A DNA stretch of 64,000 nucleotides from Nitrospira sp. (GCA_031315995.1 JALDRG010000002.1:455131-519130), one strand, 5' to 3'; shown: positions 34,260 to 43,502, counted from the first letter of the stretch. Numbers and translations are program-made. Notes: generated by a model from the letters alone, not told the origin.

Positions 34260-35719
34260 TCGTCGGCCTTCACATCTCCGGCAATGACGTCCACGCGTCT
34301 GAACCGGGCATGGGAGGCGGCATGGGTCATCCAGCCTGATTGGCCCGGTTGGCCTTTGCCGCAGGTAATGAATCCATACCGTCGGCGATGGCTGCGATCG
34401 GCGACCCCGTCGCACCGACCCCAAAACTCCGGGGTGATGCCATGATAGATCACGTCCCGCAACATGTGCGTCCGCCGACCGTTTTCGATCAGCCAAAACG
34501 CATCGCCCCCGAACTGAAAATTGTACCGGCGTTGGTCGATGCTGTAGGAGCCGTGCCCTTCGATGTAGATACCCCGTTTCACATCGGCCAGGAGCTCGTC
34601 GAGCGTCGACGTGCCCGGCTCGAGACCGATGTTCGCAATACGCACCATGGGCACAGTCCCCCAACTATCAGCCCGGTTCGACCCGCGCGAGTGCTCCTCA
34701 TTGATTTTCGAAGCGACTTCGCGATTGGTGCAATAGCCGACAAACAGGCCCTCTCGCACGATGTCCCACTTCTGGCAACGCACCCCGTCATCATCATACC
34801 CGGTCGCCGCCAGCGTTTCCGGTTCGGTGTTGTCGGCCACCAGGTTCACGTAGGGCGAGCCATAGCGATAGGTCCCGCGTTTCTCCGGCGTCAGAAAACT
34901 CGTCCCCGCGTAGTTCGCTTCATAGCCGAGCGCGCGGTCTAATTCGCTCGGATGCCCGCAGGACTCGTGCATGGTCAATGAGAGATGCTCCGGATCGAGC
35001 ACCAGGTCGTATCGCCCGGCCTCGACCACCGGCGCCCGCACCTTCTCCACCGCCTGTTCGGCGATCCGCATCGCTTCACGGGCAAAGTCGGTGTCACGGA
35101 TCAATTCATACCCCATACGCAAATGCGGCGTGTTGAAGGAGCGACTGGCAAACCGCCCGCCATGGACGGCCGTCGCCGTGCAATCGCCGTGCATCGCCAG
35201 TAAGGTGAACTCCAGATGAGACCCTTCGGTGGAGACGAAGAGTTTTCGGTCGCGTTGGGCCCAGAGACTCGCATGGCTTCTGACGACACCCGGATGGCGC
35301 TGGATCACCTCCATCGTCTCCATCAGCAGGGAAGTTTGTTCTTCGAGGGGGACCGCAAAGGGGTCCAGACGACAGGGCGTGACGACGCGATTGTGATGCA
35401 CCGGCTCAGGCGCCAAATGCACCTTGGTGATGGCGAGAGAGGCCGAACCTTTTGCGATTTCCACGGCGAGATCCGCGACACGAGGAATCTCCTCAATGGA
35501 GATAATGGAGCTGGCCGCAAATCCCCAGGCGCCACGATGCAACACTCGAACGCCGAATCCTCGATCAGTCGTCTCGCGAACGTGGGCAATACGCCGGTCT
35601 TCCCCATCGATCGTTCGGATCGTCGTATCGAGCAGCCGGATATCCGCATACTCGGCCCCGGCCGCGCGCGCCCGAGACAACGCCAGTTCAGCCAACTCGT
35701 CCCACAGCGGTCCACTCAT
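34256..35719 (-). CDS. tldD: TldD metalloprotease
   Basis: The 487-residue protein contains the zinc motif HESCGHPSELD (HExxxH), preceded by GRYDLVLDPEHLSLTM and followed by the Gly/Tyr-rich block GSPYVNLVADNT and the DDDGVRCQKWDIVREGLFVGYCTNR region typical of TldD. The ATG at 35719 has AAAGAAG upstream; an in-frame extension to 35818 has no support. TldD is the catalytic subunit of the TldDE peptidase in the cytosol. The gene is translationally coupled to the tldE-like gene, the expected stoichiometric arrangement. No peptide-natural-product precursor is visible beside it. Confidence 0.92.
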   Translation of the reverse strand: MSGPLWDELAELALSRARAAGAEYADIRLLDTTIRTIDGEDRRIAHVRETTDRGFGVRVLHRGAWGFAASSIISIEEIPRVADLAVEIAKGSASLAITKVHLAPEPVHHNRVVTPCRLDPFAVPLEEQTSLLMETMEVIQRHPGVVRSHASLWAQRDRKLFVSTEGSHLEFTLLAMHGDCTATAVHGGRFASRSFNTPHLRMGYELIRDTDFAREAMRIAEQAVEKVRAPVVEAGRYDLVLDPEHLSLTMHESCGHPSELDRALGYEANYAGTSFLTPEKRGTYRYGSPYVNLVADNTEPETLAATGYDDDGVRCQKWDIVREGLFVGYCTNREVASKINEEHSRGSNRADSWGTVPMVRIANIGLEPGTSTLDELLADVKRGIYIEGHGSYSIDQRRYNFQFGGDAFWLIENGRRTHMLRDVIYHGITPEFWGRCDGVADRSHRRRYGFITCGKGQPGQSGWMTHAASHARFRRVDVIAGDVKADE

Positions 35720-35834
35720 AGCAGCTTCTTTCGTTGCGGAGAAACGCACAGAAAGTCTTCTGCAGTATAGCAAGATCGCAAGGAGCGATTCCTGCCTTTT
35801 CATCGACTGGCCGTTCACCTATGATAAGCGCCCT

Positions 35835-36149
35835 ATGGGCTCCATCGAGCAGACACCTCGGCAGCGAATCATCGCGCTGTTGACCGGCACGTTGTTGTCT
35901 TCACACCAACTAGCTCAACTGCTCGGCATGCCGGAGCGACACGTGGAAGACCATTTGACGCACATCGTGAAAACCCTCGCTCGCGACCCGACGCGAACAT
36001 TTCTATTGGAACCGTCCGACTGTCAGGATTGCGCCTATGCATTTCGCGACCGAACCAGACTCACCCGCCCCAGCCGCTGCCCGCGTTGCCGGAGCGAAGC
36101 GATTACCTCGCCTCGTTATGGCATACGCGACACAGATGCCGGGGCATGA
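35835..36149 (+). CDS. HTH/zinc-ribbon predicted transcriptional regulator (COG3357-like)
   Basis: From the ATG at 35835 the product is 104 residues. The N-terminal half is a winged-helix HTH (QRIIALLTGTLLSSHQLAQLLGMPERHVEDHLTHIVKTL). The C-terminal half has two cysteine pairs, CQDC and CPRC, with basic residues between, forming a zinc ribbon (DCQDCAYAFRD ... RCPRCRSEAI). This HTH plus ribbon layout matches a predicted regulator family found in archaea and some bacteria. Target genes are unknown; tldD is divergent from it and the SulP gene follows on the same strand after about 110 bp. Confidence 0.75.
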   Translation: MGSIEQTPRQRIIALLTGTLLSSHQLAQLLGMPERHVEDHLTHIVKTLARDPTRTFLLEPSDCQDCAYAFRDRTRLTRPSRCPRCRSEAITSPRYGIRDTDAGA

Positions 36150-36271
36150 GGGCTCTTCCGCGCGGCAGCCGTCAAGACCGGTGCTGCAGGAACTCGCATT
36201 CCGTTAGGGAGTCTCGCTGCCGTTTGATAGGGTAGGCTCCGGGCGGTACTCGATGTCTCGTGTCTTTCCTT

Positions 36272-37849
36272 ATGACGTGGCCTAACTCATCGTTCGCTCG
36301 TCCCCGTCTCGCAGACCTGAAACATGATCTGCTCGCCTCGGTGGTCGTGGTGCTTGTCGCGTTGCCGCTCTGCATGGGCATCGCCGTGGCATCCGGTGTC
36401 CCACCAGGCGAAGGCATTGTCACGGGCATCATCGGGGGACTGGTGGTCGGCCTCCTCGCGGGCTGCCCGCTGCAGGTCAGCGGTCCGGCCGCCGGCTTGA
36501 CGGTCGTGGTCTGGGAACTCGTCCAGATCCATGGACGCGACCACCTCGGTATCATCATTCTCCTGGCCGGCGTCATCCAAATCCTCGCCGCCTGGCTGAA
36601 GGTAGGTCACTGGTTCCGGGCCGTCTCCCCGGCCGTGATTCACGGCATGCTGGCCGGTATCGGACTGCTTCTCCTCGCCAGCCAATTCCACATCATGATC
36701 GACGAGGTTCCGCAAAGCGCCGGCCTCGCCAACCTCTCGACCATTCCGGCCGCCATCTCGAAAAGTTTGCTTACCAGCAACGACGCGAACACCAGCCATC
36801 ACGAAGCGGCCTGGATCGGACTGTTGACGATCACGACGATCGTCTTGTGGACGAAGTTCGCGCCGCCCTCCCTCGGATTGATCCCCGCGATGCTGATGGG
36901 GGTGACGATGGCGACCGTCGTCGTCGCGCTGTACGATCTGCCGGTCAGTCATGTCTCGGTCCGCGATAACCTCTTGTGGGTCATCACCCTGCCGCAGGCC
37001 GACGACCTCGCGCACCTCTTCGACACCTCGACCTGGGCCAAAGCGCTGGGCCTCGCCTTTATCGCCAGCGTGGAGACACTGCTGTCCGCGACCGCCGTAG
37101 ACCAACTCCATAGCGGCCCGCGTACCCGTTATAACCGTGAACTCTTCGCTCACGGGGTCGGCAACAGTCTCTGCGGTCTCGTCGGGGTGCTGCCCATGAC
37201 CGGTGTCATCGTCCGGAGCGCGGCCAATGTGCAGGCAGGCGGCAGAACCCGTATGGCCACGGTATTTCACGGCCTGTGGCTTCTGTTGTTCGTGTCGCTG
37301 CTGCCGTTCGTGCTCCGGCTCATTCCAACGGCCAGCCTGGGCGCCGTTCTGGTCTATACGGGATACAAACTCATGAACCTGCAGGCCATCAAGGAACTCA
37401 GGCCGCATGGACTCAGCGAGATCGCCATCTACCTGGCGACCATGGCGACTATCGTGACGACCAATCTCCTGATCGGCGTGCTCTTGGGGTTGGGCCTAGC
37501 CGTGGGCAAACTGCTCTATCGCACCCAATCCCTGCAGACAGCCTATCTGCACGATCCACAGAGCCGCCACCTCACGCTGGACCTCTCGGGAGTCGCGACC
37601 TTCCTGAGCCTCCCGCGCCTCGCGGAGGCCCTGGAACGGACGCCGCCGATGGCGGAAGTGTATGTGCGGGTGGATACCCTGTGGCACATCGACCATGCCT
37701 GCTTGAAATTGTTGGAGTCTTGGGAGAAACTGCATGCGGGCACCGGAGGACGGGCCGTGATTCCATGGGAACGGCTCCGCAACCTCGCCGATTGTCAGGT
37801 CGCCGCCACCGCGCCACGCGACGAACCATCAGAACGGAAGACCACATGA
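36272..37849 (+). CDS. SulP-family inorganic anion transporter with STAS domain
   Basis: The product (525 residues from the ATG at 36272; a GTG at 36260 is an alternative) has about 11-12 membrane helices and the SulP signature near the N-terminus (VVVLVALPLCMGIAVASGVPPGEGIVTGIIGG). A further conserved block SVETLLSATAVDQL holds the ion-site region, and a C-terminal STAS-like domain runs from about 430 (HLTLDLSGVATFLSLPRL). SulP carriers move sulfate, bicarbonate or other anions, usually with Na+ or H+. The short-loop bacterial type with GPAAGL is often a bicarbonate or sulfate carrier. A small lipoprotein gene overlaps its stop. Confidence 0.88.
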   Translation: MTWPNSSFARPRLADLKHDLLASVVVVLVALPLCMGIAVASGVPPGEGIVTGIIGGLVVGLLAGCPLQVSGPAAGLTVVVWELVQIHGRDHLGIIILLAGVIQILAAWLKVGHWFRAVSPAVIHGMLAGIGLLLLASQFHIMIDEVPQSAGLANLSTIPAAISKSLLTSNDANTSHHEAAWIGLLTITTIVLWTKFAPPSLGLIPAMLMGVTMATVVVALYDLPVSHVSVRDNLLWVITLPQADDLAHLFDTSTWAKALGLAFIASVETLLSATAVDQLHSGPRTRYNRELFAHGVGNSLCGLVGVLPMTGVIVRSAANVQAGGRTRMATVFHGLWLLLFVSLLPFVLRLIPTASLGAVLVYTGYKLMNLQAIKELRPHGLSEIAIYLATMATIVTTNLLIGVLLGLGLAVGKLLYRTQSLQTAYLHDPQSRHLTLDLSGVATFLSLPRLAEALERTPPMAEVYVRVDTLWHIDHACLKLLESWEKLHAGTGGRAVIPWERLRNLADCQVAATAPRDEPSERKTT

Positions 37850-38070
37850 CCACGTCGTCCCGGTGGATCATCCTCGCACTGCTCGTGACAGGGTCCGGCT
37901 GCGGCCCCGATCAGGCCGCGCAGATGCTCGAGACCGCCCAGTTCGAAGAACGCCAAACCAACAACGCCCACGCCAAGCAACTCTACGAAGAGATCCTCCG
38001 GAATTACCCCGACAGCCCGGCAGCCAAGACCGCGCAGGAACGACTGACCAAGCTCACCGACGCGCCGTAA
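37846..38070 (+). CDS. small lipoprotein coupled to the SulP gene
   Basis: The ATG overlaps the SulP stop (ATGA at 37846-37849). The 74-residue product has a lipobox GSGC near residue 19 and a mature helix pair with TPR-like character (AQFEERQTNNAHAKQLYEEILRNYPDSPAAKTAQERL). It is thus a tiny periplasmic anchored TPR unit of the kind seen in BamD/YfgL-like scaffolds, but much shorter. Translational coupling suggests it is made together with the anion transporter, possibly to dock a periplasmic partner. That role is inference. Confidence 0.7.
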   Translation: MTTSSRWIILALLVTGSGCGPDQAAQMLETAQFEERQTNNAHAKQLYEEILRNYPDSPAAKTAQERLTKLTDAP

Positions 38071-38077
38071 ACTCCCG

Positions 38078-38878
38078 CTATGGACGATGTGGAAACCAAG
38101 GGATAAACGCATTCGTCGTCCGTCGATATTCCGCATACTCCTCACCGCGGCTCGTCATGGTCTGGGCTTCAGTCCAGGGAATACCGGTGATCTTCAGCAA
38201 GGCCACCCCCATCGCGATCGGACCGATCAGCGTCAGGCCCCAATTGCCCATCGGAATCGCCAGCGCCATCAGCACATAACTCCACCAGTGCAGCCATTCG
38301 AAAAAATAATTGGGATGGCGTGAATAGCGCCAGAGGCCGATCCGGCAGACACGATCCGTATTCCACGGCTTGCTTCGAAACGCGGCCAATTGCCGATCGG
38401 CAATGGCCTCACCGGTCACCGCGACTCCCCACCAGAGAAATCCGATCAAGTCCCAGAAATGAAAGGGCGGGTGCGGGTTCTGCATTACGACCAACGGAGG
38501 CAGCGAGAAGAACGCGATGGCCGCAGCCTGCAGTTGGAAATACCAAAATAGATATGACTGTTCTCGATCGCCCCATCGACGACGGAGCGCGCGGTACCGT
38601 CCGTCTTCCGATTTACTCCATACTCGATCGATGAGCACATGCGTGCCAAGGCGCACGGCATAGATGACGACCATCGCCGCCACGAGCACGCGCCGGGCCG
38701 GTTCTCCCGAGACCGACGTGGCGTACCATGCCACGACCAGTGCCAGCCCGTAACACCAGCCCACGTCGCCCACGGCCGCATTACGCCACCGGAGCTGGGC
38801 GATCCACAGCAGCACCATGAGGACCGCTGACGCGGCCCAGCCTGTCACTAGGAGGGAAAGAGGATCCGTTGTCGTCAT
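38078..38878 (-). CDS. DUF1295 / steroid 5-alpha-reductase-like membrane enzyme
   Basis: The product (266 residues from the ATG at 38878; 38917 is an alternative) has six or seven membrane helices and the C-terminal signature of the DUF1295/isoprenylcysteine methyltransferase-like group: GLWRYSRHPNYFFEWLHWW, then TEAQTMTSRGEEYAEYRRTTNAFIPWFP. The RHPNY motif is the NADPH-site feature shared with 3-oxo-5-alpha-steroid dehydrogenases. In bacteria the substrate is unknown, likely a lipid or terpenoid. It is convergent with the small lipoprotein gene, 7 bp between the stops. Confidence 0.82.
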   Translation of the reverse strand: MTTTDPLSLLVTGWAASAVLMVLLWIAQLRWRNAAVGDVGWCYGLALVVAWYATSVSGEPARRVLVAAMVVIYAVRLGTHVLIDRVWSKSEDGRYRALRRRWGDREQSYLFWYFQLQAAAIAFFSLPPLVVMQNPHPPFHFWDLIGFLWWGVAVTGEAIADRQLAAFRSKPWNTDRVCRIGLWRYSRHPNYFFEWLHWWSYVLMALAIPMGNWGLTLIGPIAMGVALLKITGIPWTEAQTMTSRGEEYAEYRRTTNAFIPWFPHRP

Positions 38879-39164
38879 ACAATGAGCCGTCGAGATTGAA
38901 CTGTGAGCGTCCTGCATTCATAGGCAGGGTCGCTGGATTGTATTATGACCTCATCCGCCAACGAACCTATGACGGATAGGAATCCCATTCGCACGGCAAA
39001 CTCTCGGGAACCATCACGGTGCAGGACAGGGAGAGACAGAGGTATGGTGATGATACTGGACTCCGTCAGAACCCTGTTGTCCTGCCGCCCAATCGGTCCA
39101 CGTGTACCGATTGGGTCGGAGGCAAGGTATCATACAATGCGAACATCTCGTGGAGGGACGTGTC

Positions 39165-39983
39165 GTGGGTGCTGAAGACTTCGTTCGGGTCGCCTCGTAC
39201 CTGTCCGTGCTGGTCGTGATGGCCACATGGGAGCTGTTGGCGCCCCGCCGGAAGTTGACCGCTTCGAAGCTCTGCCGATGGGGCGGCAACCTCACGATCG
39301 TGATACTGAATACGGTCATCGTCCGGTTGCTTCTGGCGGGAGGCATCGTCGCGGTGGCGGCCATTGCCCAGGAACGGGGCTTGGGCCTGTTGAATTGGCT
39401 GGACTGGCCGGGCTGGATCGAGTTCGGGTTGGCGTTGGTGGCGTTCGATCTGATCATCTATTGGCAGCATCAGGCGTTCCATCTGGTCCCGCTCCTGTGG
39501 CGCTTTCACATGATGCATCACTCAGATCTGGACCTGGACGTGTCGAGCGGGGTGCGGTTTCATCCGGTGGAGATCGTCATCTCCCTGATGGTGAAGGGAG
39601 CGGCCGTGATTGCGCTGGGAGTTTCCCCCCTGGCGGTCGTGGTCTTCGAGATCGTGCTGAACAGTACGTCCCTGTTCAACCACAGCAACGTCAGAATGCC
39701 CCTGTCCATCGAACCGTTCCTGCGATGGTTCATCGTCACTCCTGACATGCATCGCATCCACCATTCGGTGGACCCTCGCGAAACCAACAGCAACTATGGA
39801 TTCAATGTGCCCTGGTGGGATCGGCTGTTCGGAACCTATTGCCCGGAACCGAGGTTGGGACAGACAGGAATGACGATCGGCCTCGAACACCTCAGCCCGC
39901 CGGTCTGTTTGAATCTGTTCATGATGCTGCGGTTTCCGTTCGTGACAACGATTGGACGCTATGCCGGTCACACCCAACCGTGA
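39165..39983 (+). CDS. sterol desaturase/fatty acid hydroxylase family protein
   Basis: The GTG at 39165 has GGAGGG seven bases upstream and gives 272 residues. The protein has several membrane helices and the eight-histidine pattern of di-iron hydroxylases: HQAFH, HMMHH, then HRIHH, with further His in the FNHSN segment. Such enzymes hydroxylate or desaturate lipids using O2 and reducing power. The central RFHMMHHSD box and the NYGFNVPWWDRLFGTY signature are typical of bacterial members of unknown substrate, possibly hopanoid or fatty-acid modification. It is divergent from the DUF1295 gene. Confidence 0.85.
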   Translation: MGAEDFVRVASYLSVLVVMATWELLAPRRKLTASKLCRWGGNLTIVILNTVIVRLLLAGGIVAVAAIAQERGLGLLNWLDWPGWIEFGLALVAFDLIIYWQHQAFHLVPLLWRFHMMHHSDLDLDVSSGVRFHPVEIVISLMVKGAAVIALGVSPLAVVVFEIVLNSTSLFNHSNVRMPLSIEPFLRWFIVTPDMHRIHHSVDPRETNSNYGFNVPWWDRLFGTYCPEPRLGQTGMTIGLEHLSPPVCLNLFMMLRFPFVTTIGRYAGHTQP

Positions 39984-40114
39984 GTCCCGAACGTTGATGC
40001 AATTGCCAGGCTCCAGAATCGATGCTGTGGTTCTCGGGAGGTATGCCGTTCAATCGGGCGCTTTACCCGAAAGCCAGGCCATCGGTGCTACAGAATCTCA
40101 GGCTGGAGGAGGAT

Positions 40115-40570
40115 ATGGATCCGAACATCGCCTTGTCACACCTCATCCACAAACCAACAGACTCTGCCGCCAACTTCGCAAAATGGCTGTTTCGTCTTGC
40201 CGGCATCTATGGAATGGTTGTGCTGTTGCCGCTCTACTTCCTAGAATTCGGGGCGGGGCTTGGGCTCGGCGTTCCGGTTCCCTTCCCACACCCGGAGCAT
40301 TTCTACGGCTTCATCGGCGTGGCGCTGGCTTGGCAGTTCGTCTTCATCGTCATTGCGCAGGATGTTCGCCGCTACCGGCCATTGATGTTATGCGGCATCG
40401 TCGAAAAATTCTTGTTTGGCTTTGCGATGGTCATCCTCTATGTCCAGGGTCGAGTTGGTGCGGACGTGGTCAGTGTCGGTGGTGTTGATCTGGCCCTCGG
40501 CCTGCTCTTCGTGATTGCCTTCCGCGTTACACGAGGGCTGGACACGTCGCTTGAGGTCAATGGCGATTGA
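40115..40570 (+). CDS. four-helix membrane protein of unknown function
   Basis: The ATG at 40115 (GGAGGAGGAT upstream) gives 151 residues with four hydrophobic helices at about 25-45, 62-80, 90-112 and 120-138. No catalytic or cofactor residue pattern is recognisable. The size and helix count fit small DoxX-like or DUF-type membrane proteins. An upstream in-frame ATG at 40022 would add 31 residues without a ribosome-binding site. It starts 131 bp after the desaturase-family gene on the same strand and may be on its transcript. Confidence 0.6.
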   Translation: MDPNIALSHLIHKPTDSAANFAKWLFRLAGIYGMVVLLPLYFLEFGAGLGLGVPVPFPHPEHFYGFIGVALAWQFVFIVIAQDVRRYRPLMLCGIVEKFLFGFAMVILYVQGRVGADVVSVGGVDLALGLLFVIAFRVTRGLDTSLEVNGD

Positions 40571-40645
40571 GCGAAGGTCTGAGTTCTAACCAGGCGCAAG
40601 TACGATACTCCAACTCCGGCAGGAAAGCGGGTGAGGACGGGGAGA

Positions 40646-41509
40646 TCATCCCCAGGGATCGTCGCCTGCCTGTGGGCGAGTCGTCAGCCATTGACGGAAT
40701 CCGGGCAAGCGGAAAGACAGCATCGCCTGGATCTTATCGCTGCGCATCGACAGGTCGGGAGGACGAGGCGGGCCATGATAGTCGGCAACCGACCCGGGCT
40801 GAATCCATGGGAGGAGTTCCGGATACCGTCCCGCCAACAACACCCCGATTTCCCATCGAGATAATCGTTCGCTGCCGCCCAAGTGATACAGGCCCCCTCG
40901 TGCCTGAGCGGCGAATTCCCACAGGGCGCGCGCCAAGGCGCCGGCTGAAATGGGGCAGCGAAACTCGTCGGTAAACAGCGTCATCTTCGTGCCTGATACC
41001 GCCGTCCGCACCATGTCTTCGACGAAACTTCTGTCTCGGGTCGGCGAGGTGCCGGCTGTCAGACCGATACGAATCACCGTATGCGCGGGGTTCTGAAAGA
41101 CCACCCGCTCGGCCTCCGCCTTTGTTCGCCCGTACACATTCAACGGATTGACCGCATCCGTTTCGACATAGTGCCCCTTCGACCCGTCGAATACCTGATC
41201 ACTGGATAAAAACAGGAACGGAATGTCCTGCGCCAAGTCGGCCAAAGACCGAGTCGCGTCAACATTGATCCGCCTGGCCCGCGCTGGGTCCTGCTCGCAG
41301 GCACCGGTTCGACTCAATGCCGCGCAGTGAATGACGAGGCTGGGCTGATACCGCCGCCAGAGTTCTGTGAGCTGGGGAGAATCGGTCAGGTCCGCCTCGG
41401 CCCTTGTGGCTCCGCGCACGTTCCACTGCGGTGCCCAACGAGCGGCAGTTCTCATGAGATACCCACCGATCAGGCCGGCGGCTCCTGTAATCAAGACAGT
41501 CGGTTTCAT
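40646..41509 (-). CDS. RmlD-like NAD(P)-dependent sugar-nucleotide reductase/epimerase (extended SDR)
   Basis: The 287-residue protein has the extended-SDR Rossmann motif VLITGAAGLIGGYL, an aspartate-rich cofactor strand (RAEADLTD), the active-site YGRTKAEAERV (Y-x3-K) and a serine in LFLSSDQVFDG. This is the layout of dTDP-4-dehydrorhamnose reductase and related RmlD-type enzymes. Without RmlABC neighbours a rhamnose role is uncertain. It may reduce another sugar or a methionine-adenosyltransferase-beta-like target. Its ATG overlaps the upstream SDR stop (ATGA at 41506-41509). Confidence 0.8.
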   Translation of the reverse strand: MKPTVLITGAAGLIGGYLMRTAARWAPQWNVRGATRAEADLTDSPQLTELWRRYQPSLVIHCAALSRTGACEQDPARARRINVDATRSLADLAQDIPFLFLSSDQVFDGSKGHYVETDAVNPLNVYGRTKAEAERVVFQNPAHTVIRIGLTAGTSPTRDRSFVEDMVRTAVSGTKMTLFTDEFRCPISAGALARALWEFAAQARGGLYHLGGSERLSRWEIGVLLAGRYPELLPWIQPGSVADYHGPPRPPDLSMRSDKIQAMLSFRLPGFRQWLTTRPQAGDDPWG

Positions 41510-42180
41510 TGGTGACTTCGGGCGAGACGCCGGATCTCCGGCACCTCAATCATCCGCGTTCTCTCCGGCGGGTGTTCGATGGACCAGACTATGGTGGCGA
41601 GCATGTTACTGATCGTGACCAAACCCAGTCTCATTGCCGCTTCACGCGTGACGGGGATTTGTTCCAATAGGCGGTAGACCGGCTGTAACACCAGCGGCCA
41701 CCAATGGCCTGGGCCGAGAATATACCAGGGACGGAGGATGGTGGCGATCACTCCCGCTTGCGCGATGGCCGCTTCGCAATCGATGCGCACGGCAATGTAG
41801 TCCCGCATGATGGGAGCAGGATGCGCCACACTGACATAGACCATATGTCGCACGCCCGCTTCGCGGGCTGCACGGATCGCCGCCATGGCCGAAGGCCCGT
41901 CGATGGCACGGAACTGCGGGCCTTTCCAGGGAGCAGGTTTCGGCACACCCACCAATTGCACGAGGGTATCGGCGCCTCGCACCTGCTCGACGAACGTGCC
42001 GCTCTCCAACGGATTACCGACGACGACCCCACACCCCGATGGAACAGACCCGGCGGAGGCCGTGCGGGTCAACGCAGTGACATGGTGCCCGCGCGCGAGC
42101 AACCGCGGAATGAGCCGCGCGCCGAGATAGCCGGTTGCGCCGGTCACAAACACACGCCGGGTTTTGATGGGCGTCGTCAT
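41506..42180 (-). CDS. NAD(P)H-binding atypical SDR (complex I NDUFA9/YbjT-like)
   Basis: From the ATG at 42180 the product is 224 residues. It opens with VFVTGATGYLGARLIPRLLARGH, a typical atypical-SDR dinucleotide motif, and has VYVSVAHPAPIMRDY instead of a Y-x3-K triad, so it lacks a conventional reductase centre. The C-terminal half (TILRPWYILGPGHWWP) resembles NmrA/YbjT and NDUFA9-type proteins that bind NADPH for sensing or quinone-related roles. It is ATGA-coupled on both sides: to the patatin gene upstream and to the RmlD-like gene downstream. Confidence 0.78.
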   Translation of the reverse strand: MTTPIKTRRVFVTGATGYLGARLIPRLLARGHHVTALTRTASAGSVPSGCGVVVGNPLESGTFVEQVRGADTLVQLVGVPKPAPWKGPQFRAIDGPSAMAAIRAAREAGVRHMVYVSVAHPAPIMRDYIAVRIDCEAAIAQAGVIATILRPWYILGPGHWWPLVLQPVYRLLEQIPVTREAAMRLGLVTISNMLATIVWSIEHPPERTRMIEVPEIRRLARSHQ

Positions 42181-43457
42181 GGATGCGTGAGAAGCGCGGG
42201 CCGGGCGCTCATAAACTCGGCCCAACCGTCCGCTTGATGCATCTCCTCGCGGCCTTTCGCCACGAGCCGGGTCGCTGCGGTGGCGAGGGCCGCCTGATCT
42301 TCCGTCGACAACCCGAGATTGGTCTTGATGTGGGTCACACGATCGCCCAATGGATCGCTGTCCGGCAACTGGCGTAACGCAATGTGCCAGAAGCGGCAGG
42401 TCCCGCCGTTTCCGTTCATGCCCACCTGAAAGGTGCCGAACATCGACGCATCCTGCTGTGACACAGGAATCCCGGCCAGCTCCAACACATTGCGCCGATG
42501 GCCTCTGAGCAGAGCCGCAGCAGCAGAAAGCGGTGTGCGCTGCTCATTAAGCTGGCGTCCTGTAGCATCGACAGAGACGACCAGACAGCCGCGGGGGAAC
42601 CGATCCGCCATCGCTTGCTCAGACAGCGCGCCGTTCACCACTTGCATCAGCGTCCGGATACCGAGATTGTCTGCCGCGCCACCGTCATACGCCAGAACCG
42701 GAGGAGGGCCGGACCCATTGGTCCCCGCCCCTCCGCGAGTCAGCGCCAACGGCTCCAGCACCCCAGGATAGGCCGCGGACATGTAGACCGCTCGGGCGAT
42801 ACTGAATGGCGCCAGCGGCAACCCCAGCGAAGCGAACTGTTCATCGGAAATGACGAGTGGGTCGCCGGTGAGGGCATCGGTCGCATTCATCAAGAGGATC
42901 GGTCGGGAGGGATTAAGATCGGCAAAGGTCGCGCCGCGAAAAAGCCGGTCGTCCAGGACGCGAATGACCTGTTCGGCTGGAACCCGATCGGTCAAGGCAT
43001 ACCGGATCGCGTTCTGGGGTACGGTATACCAGGGGCCCAGGATGGCTCCCTGAAAATCGCGGCCCACCAACTCTACGAAACCGTTTTGAAAGCTGAAATC
43101 GCGGTAGCCCTCCAGCGCATAGGACGCCGCGGGCAACGCGCCTCCCGAGACCGCCGAGAGCACATCGACTTGGGGCAATAGTCCTGCCCGATCGAGTTCC
43201 CTCATCACCGCTGCACCGAACACGGCCGCGCGGCTCCCTCCGCCGGAAAACGCGAGTCCGACGAATCGGCCATCGGCCAGTTCCTTCGATCCCAGATGCA
43301 GGGTGGCTCGGGTATGGGAGGCGCGAGGCTCAGGGGGTGGCAAGGGAGGGGCGAGCGATGTGCAAGAGACAGCGGCCAGAGCGAGCGGGAGCATCCAGTA
43401 GCGTCGGAACCATCTCCGTAACATGTTCATGGGAAGACTTACGGATGAGTCGGACAA
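42177..43457 (-). CDS. patatin-like phospholipase lipoprotein
   Basis: The protein has an N-terminal signal and lipobox (LALAAVSC, Cys about 32). The patatin hydrolase features are GLAFSGGGSRAA (oxyanion loop G-G-G-x-R), the nucleophile Ser in LSAVSGGAL (A-V-S-G-G, replacing the usual G-x-S-x-G) and the catalytic Asp in YDGGAADNLG. It should release fatty acids from phospholipids at the cell envelope. The longest reading begins with TTG at 43457 (GGAGAAAC upstream); ATGs at 43430 and 43424 give a more compact signal peptide. It heads a three-gene ATGA-coupled chain with two SDR genes. Confidence 0.85.
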   Translation of the reverse strand: MSDSSVSLPMNMLRRWFRRYWMLPLALAAVSCTSLAPPLPPPEPRASHTRATLHLGSKELADGRFVGLAFSGGGSRAAVFGAAVMRELDRAGLLPQVDVLSAVSGGALPAASYALEGYRDFSFQNGFVELVGRDFQGAILGPWYTVPQNAIRYALTDRVPAEQVIRVLDDRLFRGATFADLNPSRPILLMNATDALTGDPLVISDEQFASLGLPLAPFSIARAVYMSAAYPGVLEPLALTRGGAGTNGSGPPPVLAYDGGAADNLGIRTLMQVVNGALSEQAMADRFPRGCLVVSVDATGRQLNEQRTPLSAAAALLRGHRRNVLELAGIPVSQQDASMFGTFQVGMNGNGGTCRFWHIALRQLPDSDPLGDRVTHIKTNLGLSTEDQAALATAATRLVAKGREEMHQADGWAEFMSARPALLTHP

Positions 43458-43502
43458 ACGGATGTTTCTCCGGCAAGGATCGTGACAAACTTCAGACCTC
43501 TC

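Noticed and set aside
36253..36272. ATG at 36253 as the start of the SulP gene
   Set aside because: It is in a different reading frame from the transporter; the GTG at 36260 and ATG at 36272 are the in-frame options.
38945..39175. 76-codon open frame between the DUF1295 and desaturase-family genes
   Set aside because: No ribosome-binding site, no conserved features, and it overlaps the GTG start region of the following gene.
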